From: Candidatus Eiseniibacteriota bacterium
Lineage (GTDB): Bacteria > Eisenbacteria > RBG-16-71-46 > CAIMUX01
Assembly (NCBI GenBank): GCA_016712505.1
Contig: JADJQY010000002.1
Location: 620,001 to 684,000 of the forward strand
DNA length: 64,000 nucleotides
Direction: 5' to 3'
The notes under the pieces: model-generated
Seen by the model: the letters and a program-made list of their open reading frames with translations, nothing else
Databases searched by the model: none
Told to the model about the DNA's origin: nothing
Program-made: the position numbers and the translations under genes
Shown: positions 28,304 through 37,348 of the stretch, one piece after another
How positions within the stretch are numbered: the first letter of the stretch is position 1
Layout of the letters: each line of letters begins with the position of its first letter

Positions 28304-28322
28304 CCATAACGGTTTGTTATGG
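28304..28322. promoter_or_regulatory. LysR-type operator (T-N11-A palindrome)
   Basis: CCATAAC-GGTTT-GTTATGG, a perfect 7-base inverted repeat containing ATA-N9-TAT (T-N11-A), the classical LysR binding box. It ends 8 bases before the LysR ATG at 28330 and lies in the ino1 divergent spacer, so it fits autorepression and possible control of ino1. Confidence 0.7.
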
Positions 28323-28329
28323 TGGGCGG

Positions 28330-29265
28330 ATGAACCTCACCGACCTGGAGACCTTCGTGCGTGCTGCCCAAGAGGGCAGTCTCTCCGCGGCCGCGCGGCG
28401 CCTCTTCATCAGCCAGCCCGCGGTTTCGGCCCGGCTGCGACGCCTGGAGGAGGCGTTGGGCGAACGGCTGCTCGAACGATCGGGCCGAGGGGTTCGGCCC
28501 ACGCCGGTCGGCTCGCTGCTTCTCGCCCGTTGCCACCCGCTCCTGCAGGAGGTGCATCGGTTGGAGGCGGAGGTGCGCGGCGAAGCGCCGCCCGGGGCCA
28601 GACTGATCATCGGGGCGACCGACCTGGTCGCGATCTATCGTCTGCCTCGGGCGCTGGCGTCGTTTCGCCGGCGATTCCCTTCCCTCGAGGTGCAGGTGCA
28701 GGTCGACGGCTCGGCCACCCTGGTGCATGCACTGGAGGAAGGAAGAATCGAATTTGCCGTGGTGACTCTCCCGGTCGCCTCGCCGCGGGTCGAGCTCACG
28801 CCGCTCTTCGAGGACCCGCTCCGGGTGGTGGCAGCGCCGGGGCATCCCCTGGCCGGCCGGCGCAGCGTCGCGCCGAAGCTGGTCGCGGCCGAAGCGTGGC
28901 TCAATCACAAGCGCGACTCGGTGACCCGCCGCTCCCTGGAGTCGTTTTTCGCTGCGCACGACCTCGCGCTGCGCACCGAGATGGAGATCTCCAATCCCGA
29001 AGCGATCAAGGCGCTGGTCCAGGCGCGTCTCGGGGTGGCGGCACTTCCGGCCTGCGCGGTCGAACGGGAGGTGCGTCAGAAACTGCTCGTCCCGATCGCG
29101 GTCCGGGGGTGGAACCTCTCTCGGGTCTCCGGCTTGGCGCTGCGGCGAGGCCTGGTTCTCTCCCAGGCCGCGGAGGCGCTCATCCAGTTGCTCCGTTCCG
29201 GGAACGGGCGTGGGGGGGGCGCTCAGGCGCGGCGGAAGGTCTCGAGACCGCGGGCCAGCACCTGA
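28330..29265 (+). CDS. LysR-family transcriptional regulator
   Basis: A 311-residue LysR regulator. The helix-turn-helix (DLETFVRAAQEGSLSAAARR, LFISQPAVSARLRRLEEALG) spans residues 4-62; the effector domain follows (LIIGATDLVAIYRLPRALA onwards). Co-inducer unknown. Start ATG 28330; the sequence upstream contains its likely own operator. Its last 43 bases overlap the 3' end of the convergent aminotransferase gene. It is divergent from ino1. Confidence 0.9.
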   Translation: MNLTDLETFVRAAQEGSLSAAARRLFISQPAVSARLRRLEEALGERLLERSGRGVRPTPVGSLLLARCHPLLQEVHRLEAEVRGEAPPGARLIIGATDLVAIYRLPRALASFRRRFPSLEVQVQVDGSATLVHALEEGRIEFAVVTLPVASPRVELTPLFEDPLRVVAAPGHPLAGRRSVAPKLVAAEAWLNHKRDSVTRRSLESFFAAHDLALRTEMEISNPEAIKALVQARLGVAALPACAVEREVRQKLLVPIAVRGWNLSRVSGLALRRGLVLSQAAEALIQLLRSGNGRGGGAQARRKVSRPRAST

Positions 29266-30440
29266 ATGGCGCGCCGCAGGCGCTCCTCCTCGAAGACGTA
29301 GGCGATCCGTACCTCGTGCTGCCCGGCCCCCGGGGTGGCGTAGAACCCGTTTCCGGGCGCCACGAAGGTGGTTTCGTTCTCGTACTCGAAGCTCTCGAGC
29401 ATCCAGCGGGCGAACTCCTCCGCATCGGCGACCGGGAGGGTGGCCATGACATAGAACGCGCCGCGCGGTTTGCGGCAGAGAACTCCGGGGATCGTCTCCA
29501 GTTCCTGCATCACCGCGTCGCGCCTCCGCTCATACTCCACCCGGATCTGTTCGTAGTAGGACCCCGGTAGCTCCACCGCGGCGGTGGCCATGATCTGCCC
29601 GAGACTGGGAGGGGAGAGGCGGGCCTGGGCCCAGGCCAGGGCGGAGCGGAGTACGTCCTGATTCTTGGTCCCGAGACAGCCGATCCGGGCTCCGCAGGCG
29701 CTGAAGCGCTTGGAGATCGAGTCGACCAGGATCACCCGGTCGAGTTCCCCCGATTTGCCCGAATGCGCGGCGCAGGCGACCACCGACTCGTGGTCGCGGC
29801 CGTCGTAGCAGAACTCGCGGTAGACCTCATCGGCGATGATGAACAGCCCCCAGCTCGCGGCTAGCCCCAGCACCATCTCGATTTCCTGCGCTTCGTAGAC
29901 CGTGCCGGTCGGATTGCCCGGGTTGGAGAAGAGGATCGCCCGGGTTCGGGAGGAGAGACGTTCCTCCCAGATCGCCCGCGGGGGGAGATGGTACCCCTCC
30001 TCCGCTGTGGTGGGGATCGGCACGACGGTGATCTCGAGCATCCGGGCGAAGCCGAGATAGTTGGCGTAGAGCGGTTCCGGGATCAGGATCTCGTCTCCGG
30101 GGTCGGTGACCGCCGCGAGGGCAAACAGGATCGCCTCGCTTCCGCCGGCGGTGACCAGCAGTTCGTCCGGACCGAAATCGACCCGGTGACGGGCGTAGTA
30201 CCGGCTGAGCCCCTCGCGCAGCGGCACGATTCCGGCCGAGTGGGAGTAGGCCAGCACATCGGGCAGGTCCCGGCGGAGCGCTTCCCACATCACCTCGGGG
30301 GTGCGGATGTCCGGCTGGCCGATGTTCAGGGAGTGGACCTTGCGGCCGCGCCCGCGCGCGGCGTCGGCGAGAGGGACCAGCTTTCGGATCGGACTTGGCG
30401 GGGCCTCAGCCCCACGGGCGGACAGCTTGACGGGACGCAT
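29223..30440 (-). CDS. Class I/II pyridoxal-phosphate aminotransferase
   Basis: A 405-residue fold-type I aminotransferase. SLNIGQPDIRTPEVM, LVTAGGSEAILFALAAVTDP, FSNPGNPTGTVY, IADEVYREFCYDG and DSISKRFSACGARIGCL (with the PLP lysine) are in order; a Cys-Gly replaces the usual Met-Thr-Gly after the lysine. APGNGFYATPGAGQHEVRIAY holds the substrate carboxylate Arg. The specific amino acid is not clear. Start ATG 30440 has a strong GGAGGA site. It lies downstream of the DUF3467 gene in the same direction, and its 3' end overlaps the LysR gene. Confidence 0.88.
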   Translation of the reverse strand: MRPVKLSARGAEAPPSPIRKLVPLADAARGRGRKVHSLNIGQPDIRTPEVMWEALRRDLPDVLAYSHSAGIVPLREGLSRYYARHRVDFGPDELLVTAGGSEAILFALAAVTDPGDEILIPEPLYANYLGFARMLEITVVPIPTTAEEGYHLPPRAIWEERLSSRTRAILFSNPGNPTGTVYEAQEIEMVLGLAASWGLFIIADEVYREFCYDGRDHESVVACAAHSGKSGELDRVILVDSISKRFSACGARIGCLGTKNQDVLRSALAWAQARLSPPSLGQIMATAAVELPGSYYEQIRVEYERRRDAVMQELETIPGVLCRKPRGAFYVMATLPVADAEEFARWMLESFEYENETTFVAPGNGFYATPGAGQHEVRIAYVFEEERLRRAIQVLARGLETFRRA

Positions 30441-30542
30441 CAGTCCTCCGGCGGTCGAGACCGCGACGTTCGCTCCGCCGCGGGAATGCTCCGTTGCCAA
30501 GATCCTCCGGCGGGCCACCTGAACGAATTTCTTCGGATCGGG

Positions 30543-30845
30543 CTACTTGAAGCCGATACCCGGTTTAGGGTCATTGCTTCCCGGACCGGCGCCACGGATC
30601 TTGCCGTTCTGACTCTCGTAGCGGGCGATGTCGGCCTCGAGCGTCTTGAGCAGGCCGAGCGCGTGCTGCGGGGTCATGATGATCCGCGCATGAACCTTCG
30701 CATTGGGTGTCCCCGGCATCACCCGCGCAAAGTCGAGCACGAATTCGGAGGATGAGTGGGCCAGAACCACCAGGTTGGAGTAGATGCCGTCCGCGTCGCT
30801 GGCGTCGATCTGCAGCTTGAGCGGCGGCGTCGAGCCGTTCTCCAT
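30543..30845 (-). CDS. DUF3467 family protein
   Basis: A 100-residue protein matching the DUF3467 pattern: YSNLVVLAHSSSEFVLDFAR, then KVHARIIMTPQHALGLLKTL. Members are small cytosolic proteins of unknown function, widespread in FCB bacteria. Start ATG 30845 follows GGGAGG; a longer reading from 30932 lacks a site. It is divergent from the histidine kinase gene and followed by the aminotransferase. Confidence 0.85.
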   Translation of the reverse strand: MENGSTPPLKLQIDASDADGIYSNLVVLAHSSSEFVLDFARVMPGTPNAKVHARIIMTPQHALGLLKTLEADIARYESQNGKIRGAGPGSNDPKPGIGFK

Positions 30846-31033
30846 CTTGCCTCCCTGCCGGTTGCCGTTCGTGGGGGAACCCGTCGGTCGGGAGCCTACG
30901 GACCGAGAGCCGTTCTGAAACCATCCGAACATCGTCGGATCCCGCTTTCTTGTTCGCGTCCCAGGGGCGGCCGCGCCGATCGGCTCCCTCGGGGTGTTCG
31001 ATCCGGGCCACGGCCCGGCCAGGAGCCAAACTC

Positions 31034-32965
31034 ATGAACGAGCCGAGGGACCACGCGGATCCCCTGAAGGACCCGCGACTCCACTGCGAGGCGCAGTATA
31101 TCAAAGGGCTGGAAGACGAGGCGCAACGAATGTTTGCGCTGCTCAGGCTCTCGACCTTCCTCCATGGGCTGAACGATCTCGCGCCGGTGGCCGCTGCGGT
31201 GCTGGGCGCGCTGACCTCCTCCGACGGCTACGACTTTGCCGAAGCGGTGCTCTTTCTTCGCCACGAGGAACGGTCGGAGTTGGTCGGTTGCGAGGCGGTC
31301 CGCGCGGGGGAGTCGGAGTTCGGCCGTCGGCTCTGGGAAATGGTCGATCGCTTTCCCGAGTCGATCGACGAGTTCGTCGGACTCTGTGGCTCCCCCGGCC
31401 AACGGGCCCGGGAGCTCGAGCTGGCCCGCGTCCGCTGGCCGGAGGCCAGCGAGGGGGTTACGCCGGAGCAGCAGCTCGAGACGTGGGAGCGAGCCCTTGC
31501 TCAGTCCCCCGCCGTGCAGAACGCCCTGGGCGCGGGACCGTGGCGATTTCTGCTCCTGCGCGGAACCCAGGGACCGATCGCCTTGCTCGCGGTGCGGCCG
31601 CATCCAGAGCGACCCGGGGCCGATCCGGGCGCGGAGTCGTCGGTCGACAGCGAGCTGCTCCTCGGATTCTGCTACCACTCCGGGATCGCGCTCGAGCGGG
31701 GGCTGCTCCGCCGGCGCATCGAACGACGGGTCGATGAGCTGCACACCGTGCAGCAGGTTTCGCGCAGCATCCTCACCGCCACGAATCTCGAAGATCTCCT
31801 GCTGCTCGTCTCGCGCACCGCGGCCAAGGCGGTCGGCGCCGACTGGGCCAGTGCCTGGGTCTCCGAGGGGAGCGAGGACGAGCTCCGCCTCCTCGCCCGC
31901 TGGGGCGGAGCGAAGGTCGACGACCGGCTGGCGGAAGAGCTCGAGTCGCGGGCGCGCCACGTGGCGCTCTCGCAGAAGCCGGACGAGCGTCCGGCCATCG
32001 TCGACGGAGTCGAGAGCGTGCTCGTCCCGCTGGTTGCGTTCGAGCGCACGGTCGGGGTTCTCGGAGTGGGGGGGCGCTCGGTCGACCGCGCGCTCCCGTT
32101 GTTCCACCGGGGAGACGTGGACTTCCTATCCCTGCTCTGCGCTCAGGCCGCGGTGGCGGTCAAGAACGCGCAGCTCTTTGGCCAGGTGAAGGAGACCGAG
32201 CGTCGTCTGCGGGAGACCCAGAACCTGCTCCTTCAGTCGGAGAAGTTGGCCGCTCTGGGGGAGATGAGCGCCAAGGTGGCCCACGAGATCCGGAACCCCC
32301 TGTCGGCGGTCGGGGGTTTCGCCCGCCGGATCCAGCGCAACCTCCCGACCCAGGACCCAAATGCGCAGTTCGCCGAGCTGATCGTCAAGGAGATCGAGCG
32401 ACTCGAAGCGATCCTGACCGAGCAGCTCGAGTTCGCCCGGATGAGTCGACCGCGGCTGCAGAACCTCGACCCGAACGTGCTGGTGAAGGAGACGCTTCTC
32501 CTGCTCCACGACGCCGCGCACCAGGCTGGGGTGATCCTGCTCGAGGAGATCACTCCGGATCTCCCGCCCGTCCTGCTGGATGGCGACAAGGTCAAGCAGG
32601 TGCTGCTCAACATCCTGCGGAACGCGCTGGAAGCGGTTTCCGAGGGGAACCGGATTCTCGTCCGTACGGCGCGGGTCGATGGCGATCTGCGGATCGAGAT
32701 TGCGAACGATGGGCAGGCCCTCCCCGGCGACATCCTCGACAGTCTCTTCGTCCCGTTCGCGACCGCCAAGCCGGGCGGGACCGGACTCGGCCTCGCCGTG
32801 GCCCGTCAGATCGTGCAGGACCACGGGGGGGAGATCCAGGTCCGCACCGGGGCCGAACCCTGGAGCGTGATCTTCACCATCAGTTTCCCGATTCGAGAAA
32901 ATCAGGACCGGCGACGTTCTCCCCGGGAACGTCGCGCGACGCGAGACCGGCGCCGCGCCGCATAG
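31034..32965 (+). CDS. Soluble sensor histidine kinase with GAF-like domains
   Basis: A 643-residue kinase without transmembrane helices. Residues about 20-220 look like a divergent GAF domain, and 230-395 like a clearer one (VDELHTVQQVSRSILTATNL to LSLLCAQAAVAVKNAQLF). A short coiled coil leads to the HisKA domain: H417 in KVAHEIRNPLSAVGGFARRI is the phosphorylation site. HATPase_c motifs follow: N-box LLNILRNALEAV and G2 GGTGLGLAVARQIVQDHGG. The tail is Arg-rich. The NtrB-like H-box suggests a cytoplasmic signal. The next gene, 32 bases on, encodes its probable partner regulator. Start ATG 31034 has AGGAG. Confidence 0.93.
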   Translation: MNEPRDHADPLKDPRLHCEAQYIKGLEDEAQRMFALLRLSTFLHGLNDLAPVAAAVLGALTSSDGYDFAEAVLFLRHEERSELVGCEAVRAGESEFGRRLWEMVDRFPESIDEFVGLCGSPGQRARELELARVRWPEASEGVTPEQQLETWERALAQSPAVQNALGAGPWRFLLLRGTQGPIALLAVRPHPERPGADPGAESSVDSELLLGFCYHSGIALERGLLRRRIERRVDELHTVQQVSRSILTATNLEDLLLLVSRTAAKAVGADWASAWVSEGSEDELRLLARWGGAKVDDRLAEELESRARHVALSQKPDERPAIVDGVESVLVPLVAFERTVGVLGVGGRSVDRALPLFHRGDVDFLSLLCAQAAVAVKNAQLFGQVKETERRLRETQNLLLQSEKLAALGEMSAKVAHEIRNPLSAVGGFARRIQRNLPTQDPNAQFAELIVKEIERLEAILTEQLEFARMSRPRLQNLDPNVLVKETLLLLHDAAHQAGVILLEEITPDLPPVLLDGDKVKQVLLNILRNALEAVSEGNRILVRTARVDGDLRIEIANDGQALPGDILDSLFVPFATAKPGGTGLGLAVARQIVQDHGGEIQVRTGAEPWSVIFTISFPIRENQDRRRSPRERRATRDRRRAA

Positions 32966-32997
32966 CCGCCAACCCACCCCGAGGGAAAGGAACGACC

Positions 32998-33366
32998 ATG
33001 GCAACGGTGCTCGTTGTCGAAGATGATCCGAGTCTGCGCAGACTCTACGAGGCTGAGTTCGAAGAAGAAGGGTACCGGGTCGAGACTGCCTCGACCGGGG
33101 AGGAAGCGGTCAGCCGGATGGAAGAGGCGGCGCCGGATGCGGTGGTCCTCGACATCCGACTCCCGGGGATGAACGGACTCGATGTGCTCCGCCTGCTCCT
33201 CCAGAAACATCCGGAGGTGGCGGTGGTGCTGAACTCTGCCTACCCGGGGTACAAGCAGGACTTTGCGTCCTGGTCCGCCGACGGGTACGTGGTCAAGAGC
33301 TCCGACACCACCGAACTGAAGGCGGTCGTTGCCGGGGCGTTGGGCGCGCGACGCCGCGCGGCCTGA
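32998..33366 (+). CDS. Single-domain response regulator
   Basis: A 122-residue CheY-like receiver without an output domain. Acidic pair D9/D10, phospho-acceptor D52 (VVLDIRLPGMNG), S80 and K100 (YVVKSSDT) are all present. Paired with the upstream histidine kinase; it probably passes the signal by protein contact or phosphotransfer. AAAGGAACG precedes the ATG. Confidence 0.94.
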   Translation: MATVLVVEDDPSLRRLYEAEFEEEGYRVETASTGEEAVSRMEEAAPDAVVLDIRLPGMNGLDVLRLLLQKHPEVAVVLNSAYPGYKQDFASWSADGYVVKSSDTTELKAVVAGALGARRRAA

Positions 33367-33423
33367 GCCGGTTCCGAGCTGCAGCGCCCCCGAGCCCGGC
33401 CAACCGCCGTCTGGGGAAAGGAC

Positions 33424-33453
33424 TTGACCGGAACCGCCGCCGCCGATTAGAAA
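33424..33453 (+). promoter_or_regulatory. Promoter of the tRNA-Phe/tRNA-Thr operon
   Basis: TTGACC at 33424-33429, a 17-18 base spacer, then TTAGAA(A) at 33447-33453, about 24 bases before the first tRNA. Confidence 0.65.
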
Positions 33454-33476
33454 CAGCCAGGCAATGGTTTCGAGGT

Positions 33477-33552
33477 GCCACCTTAGCTCAGTTGGTAGAG
33501 CACTAGACTGAAAATCTGGGTGTCCGCGGTTCGAGTCCGCGAGGTGGCACCA
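33477..33552 (+). tRNA. tRNA-Phe (GAA)
   Basis: A 76-base cloverleaf: acceptor GCCACCT pairs with AGGTGGC, T8-A9, D arm GCTCAGTTGGTAGAGC, anticodon loop CTGAAAA (GAA), T arm with GGTTCGAGTCC, discriminator A and an encoded CCA. Confidence 0.97.
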
Positions 33553-33562
33553 TATGTGCGGC

Positions 33563-33638
33563 GCTGGTGTAGCTCAGCCGGTAGAGCAGCGCATTCGTAA
33601 TGCGCAGGTCAGCGGTTCGATTCCGCTCACCAGCTCCA
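33563..33638 (+). tRNA. tRNA-Thr (CGT)
   Basis: A 76-base cloverleaf 10 bases after tRNA-Phe: acceptor GCTGGTG/CACCAGC, anticodon stem GCGCA with loop TTCGTAA (anticodon CGT), T loop TTCGATT, discriminator T and encoded CCA. Confidence 0.96.
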
Positions 33639-33644
33639 TTTTCT

Positions 33645-33673
33645 CGCGCGAGACTTGCTCGCGCGGGGTTTTC
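33645..33673 (+). terminator. Terminator of the tRNA operon
   Basis: Stem CGCGCGAG/CTCGCGCG with loop ACTTG, followed by GGGGTTTTCT. It begins 6 bases after the tRNA-Thr CCA. The following 260 bases to 33934 hold no gene that I can see. Confidence 0.8.
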
Positions 33674-33934
33674 TCGTGGCCTGTGCGCTCCGGGGAGGGC
33701 ACTCCCCGGGGTGTACGCGGTCGTTTCCTGGTCCGGAGATCTTCCGGGCTGCGTGTGGGCTGTGGGGTGCGGTCTCTCTCCTGGATGCCGCCCGCTGGAC
33801 AGTTCCGCGTGCCGACTCCAAGGACCAGGTCTCCCCGGAGTGGCTTCCGTTACGGGCAGCTTCCCCGCCCGAGGGGCCGATTCCCAGATACAACCGCGCC
33901 GATCCCGTCGGGTCGGGCGAGGGAGTGAGAATCC

Positions 33935-35273
33935 ATGTCTTTGATGGTCAGCGTCTCCGGCGTCCGAGGCATCGTCGGACCGGAGTTGAATCCGCTCGTG
34001 ATCGGCGACTGGATCGCTGCCTTCTCGCAGATCCTGCCGGCCGGACCGGTCGTGGTGGGACGGGACTCCCGTCCGAGCGGCGAGGTGCTGTCCCTCGCGG
34101 TCTCGTCGGTCTTTCGCGCGCTCGGCCGGGAGGTGCTGGAGGTGGGGATCGTGCCGACCCCGACGGTGCAGCTGGCGGTCGAATCGTGGTCCGCGGCCGG
34201 AGGGATCATCCTCAGCGCCAGCCACAATCCGCCGGCCTGGAACGCCCTCAAGTTCGTCGATACCGACGGCAGCTTCCTCTCGCCGGACCGGTTTTCCGCC
34301 CTGAAACGGGCCTACGACGCTCGGGAGCGGGGCTTCGTGGGAGCCGCGTCGTTCGCCACCGGTCGTGATTGTCACGAGAGTGCGCTCGATCTGCACGAGT
34401 CGGTGGTGCTGAAAATGGTGGATGTCGATCGGATCCGCGCGGCTGGGATCTCGGTGACGCTCGAGACGGGTCACGGCGCGGGCGGGACGCTCCTCCCGCG
34501 CCTCGCGGCGAAGCTCGGGCTTTCGCTCGACGGTCGCCACCTGGAGCCGAACGGCAACCTGCCGGCAAACCCGGAGCCGACGGCCGAGACGCTCGCCGGG
34601 ATCCTCCCTTCCGTCGCGGCCGGAACCACGATGCTGCTCATGGTCGACCCCGACGCGGACCGCCTCGGCATGGCCCTGCCCGGGACCGACGTGGTGGGCG
34701 AGGAGTGGACCCTGCCGCTGGTGGTGCGGAACCGCCTCACGCAGACGATCGGTCCGGTCGTGACCAACCTCTCGACCTCGACGCGGGTCGAGGAGGCGGC
34801 GCGCCCGATGGGCGCCGAGGTGGATTCGCACCCCGGTGGGAGAGGCCCACGTCGTGGCCGAGATGAAGCTGCGGCGGGCGCTGATCGGCGGCGAGGGGAA
34901 CGGCGGGGTGATCGATCCCCGGGCGCACCTGGGGCGTGACTCGGCGGTCGGCCTGGCACTTCTTGCCGAGGCCGAGGCGACCCATTCGGGAGGGCTCCGC
35001 GCGCTGGCGTCCAGCTTCCCGCCCCGGTTTATGGTCAAAGAGAAGATCGAGCTAACCGACAATAAGTTCGGTGACTTGGAGACGCGGTTCGCCGCTCTCC
35101 TGGGAGCCCCTGAGGACCGGAGAGACGGGCTTCGCTGGTCGATCGCCGGTGGGTTCGTGCATCTGCGGGCCTCGAATACCGAACCGATCCTCCGCGTGGT
35201 GGTGGAAACCGCCTCGGCGCAGGAGTCGGAGGACCGGATCCAGGCCCTGCGGGAGCAGTTGGGCGGGCGTTGA
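33935..35273 (+). CDS. glmM: Phosphoglucosamine mutase-type phosphohexomutase, frameshifted
   Basis: A phosphohexomutase split by one frameshift. The first part runs from ATG 33935 and has SVSGVRGIVG, the phosphoserine loop ILSASHNPPAWNALKF (Ser96) and the metal loop DPDADRLGM. At the run CCCC (34831-34834) the frame breaks: removing one C restores HPVGEAHVVAEMKLRRALIG, and the second part runs to 35273 with the phosphate-binding loop RASNTEPILRVVVE. All four domains are therefore encoded. Left unread, the first frame would end at 34939. Next to glmS this is most likely GlmM (glucosamine-6-P to glucosamine-1-P), although the loop is closer to PMM/PGM variants. An essential gene broken at a homopolymer suggests a sequence error. 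Confidence 0.82.
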
Positions 35274-35409
35274 GCCGGGATTTCTCGTCGAGAGTTCGCT
35301 GCGCGGCCGAACGCGCGAGGCGTAGAATGAGGGCCGTTGCCTCGCTCGCCAGCTAGGAATACTGGATCTCGGACCCAGGACGGAACGGGTCGGGAGGACA
35401 ACTACAGCT

Positions 35410-37236
35410 ATGTGCGGAATCATCGGATACACCGGACCTCAGCGCTGCCTGCCGATCCTGATCGACGGACTGCGGCGCATGGAGTATCGCGGCTACGACT
35501 CGGCCGGGGTGGCGATAATCAACGGCAAGGGGGTTGTGGTCAAGAAGGACGTCGGCAAGATCGCCGCCCTGGAGGCGCTGGTCGATGCCGACCCGCCGCA
35601 CGGCACGATCGGCATCGCGCATACCCGCTGGGCCACCCACGGTGAGCCTAGCCAGATCAACTCGCATCCGCACCTCGACTGTCGGGGACATTTCGCCGTG
35701 GTGCACAACGGCATCATCGAGAACAACGAGAGCCTGCGCGAGACCTTGAAGGCCAAGGGGCACAAGTTTCGCAGCGAGACCGACACGGAGGTGCTCTCGC
35801 ACCTGATCGAGGAGTACTGGGACGGCAGCCTGGAGAAGGCTGTCGCGGCGGCGCTGCGGCTGGTCGAAGGAACCTACGGGATCGCCGTGGTCTCGGATCT
35901 CGATCCGGACAAGGTGGTCGGCGCGCGCAAGGGGTCGCCCTTGGTGGTGGGGGTGGGAAACGGCGAGAACTTCATCGCCTCCGACGTCTCCGCCATGCTG
36001 GCCCACACCAAGCAGGTGGTCTATCTCGGTGACGAGGAGATGGTGATTCTGACCCCGCGGGGCTACCGCACCCAGACCTTGAACGAGATCCCGGTCGACC
36101 GCGAGATCGAGGAGATCACCTGGGAGCTCTCGCAGATCGAGAAGGGCGGCTTCCCGCACTTCATGCTGAAGGAGATCTTCGAGCAGCCGAAATGCATCCA
36201 GAACGCGATCCGTGGACGCCTGATGGAGCAGACCGGGGAGGCGCACCTCGGCGGCCTCAACCTGACCGACGACGAACTTCGCTCGGTGGAGCGGATCGTC
36301 ATGCTGGCCTGCGGCACCTCCTGGCACGCGGCGATGATCGGCGAGTACATGCTCGAGGAGTACTGCCGGATCCCGGTCGAGGTGGAGTACGCCTCGGAGT
36401 TCCGTTACCGCAATCCGGTCATCGGGCCGAACGACCTGGTGATCGTGATCAGCCAATCGGGGGAGACGGCCGACACCTTGGCCGCCATGCGCGAGGCGCA
36501 GCGCCGCGGCGCGCGGGCGCTCGGAATCTGCAACACGGTCGGATCGACCATCGCGCGCGAAGCGGACGGTGGAATCTACATCCACGCCGGACCGGAAATC
36601 GGTGTCGCTTCGACCAAAGCGTTCACCAGCCAGGTGGCGGTGCTGGCGGTTTTCACCCTGCATCTGGCGCATGTCCGAGGCATGAACCCGGAAGTGAATC
36701 AGGAGTTGATCCACGAGTTGAAGGCGATTCCGGCCAAGATCGAGCGGATCCTGAAGAGCGACGCGCAGATCGTCGAAATCGCGAAGATGTTCCAGAAGAC
36801 GACCAACTGCCTCTACCTCGGGCGGGGCTACAACTTCCCGGTCGCACTCGAAGGGGCGCTCAAGTTGAAGGAGATCTCCTACGTGCACGCCGAGGGGTAC
36901 CCCGCGGCGGAGATGAAGCACGGGCCGATCGCCCTGATCGACGAGAAGATGCCGGTGGTCTTCCTTTGCACCCGCGATTCGGCCTACGACAAGGTGCTGA
37001 ACAACATGTCGGAGGTGCGGGCGCGCCGCGGGCGGATCATCGCCATCGCGACCGAAGGGGACGAATCGGTGCGCGAGCGGGCCGACCAGGTGATCTGGAT
37101 CCCGCACACCATCGACCCGCTGGTGCCTCTCCTCTCGGTGGTTCCGCTCCAGCTGCTCTCGTATCACGTGGCCACCCTTCGCGGATGCAACGTGGATCAG
37201 CCGCGAAACCTGGCCAAGAGCGTCACCGTGGAGTAG
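35410..37236 (+). CDS. glmS: Glutamine-fructose-6-phosphate aminotransferase
   Basis: A 608-residue enzyme making glucosamine-6-phosphate for peptidoglycan and lipopolysaccharide. Class II glutaminase domain: Cys2 nucleophile (MCGIIGYTG), HTRWATHGEPSQINSHPH, HNGIIEN. Two SIS domains follow (ACGTSWHAAMIGEYMLE, ISQSGETADTLAAMR, STKAFTSQV), and the C-terminus NLAKSVTVE is invariant. Full length. It follows the glmM-type gene, giving consecutive steps of UDP-GlcNAc synthesis. No glmS ribozyme is seen in the 136-base spacer. A hairpin terminator lies at 37301. Confidence 0.97.
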   Translation: MCGIIGYTGPQRCLPILIDGLRRMEYRGYDSAGVAIINGKGVVVKKDVGKIAALEALVDADPPHGTIGIAHTRWATHGEPSQINSHPHLDCRGHFAVVHNGIIENNESLRETLKAKGHKFRSETDTEVLSHLIEEYWDGSLEKAVAAALRLVEGTYGIAVVSDLDPDKVVGARKGSPLVVGVGNGENFIASDVSAMLAHTKQVVYLGDEEMVILTPRGYRTQTLNEIPVDREIEEITWELSQIEKGGFPHFMLKEIFEQPKCIQNAIRGRLMEQTGEAHLGGLNLTDDELRSVERIVMLACGTSWHAAMIGEYMLEEYCRIPVEVEYASEFRYRNPVIGPNDLVIVISQSGETADTLAAMREAQRRGARALGICNTVGSTIAREADGGIYIHAGPEIGVASTKAFTSQVAVLAVFTLHLAHVRGMNPEVNQELIHELKAIPAKIERILKSDAQIVEIAKMFQKTTNCLYLGRGYNFPVALEGALKLKEISYVHAEGYPAAEMKHGPIALIDEKMPVVFLCTRDSAYDKVLNNMSEVRARRGRIIAIATEGDESVRERADQVIWIPHTIDPLVPLLSVVPLQLLSYHVATLRGCNVDQPRNLAKSVTVE

Positions 37237-37300
37237 CCCCGCAGCCCCGGTTTTTCCGGAGCGGGCGGGTACCCCCGCGCGTTCGACTGCGCTACCTTCT

Positions 37301-37338
37301 GCGCCGATCGGATTCCCGATCGGCGCGTTATATTTTTT
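37301..37338 (+). terminator. Strong terminator directly upstream of ridA
   Basis: Perfect 11-bp stem GCGCCGATCGG/CCGATCGGCGC with loop ATTC (37301-37326), then GTTATATTTTTT. It should end the glmS transcript, but its T-run touches the ridA ribosome-binding site (GGAGG at 37339), so it may also act as an attenuator. Confidence 0.85.
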
Positions 37339-37348
37339 GGAGGCATCG

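Noticed and set aside
35274..35409. Possible glmS ribozyme upstream of glmS
   Set aside because: The spacer is only 136 bases and shows none of the conserved core; the enzyme start is preceded by an ordinary GGGAGGA.
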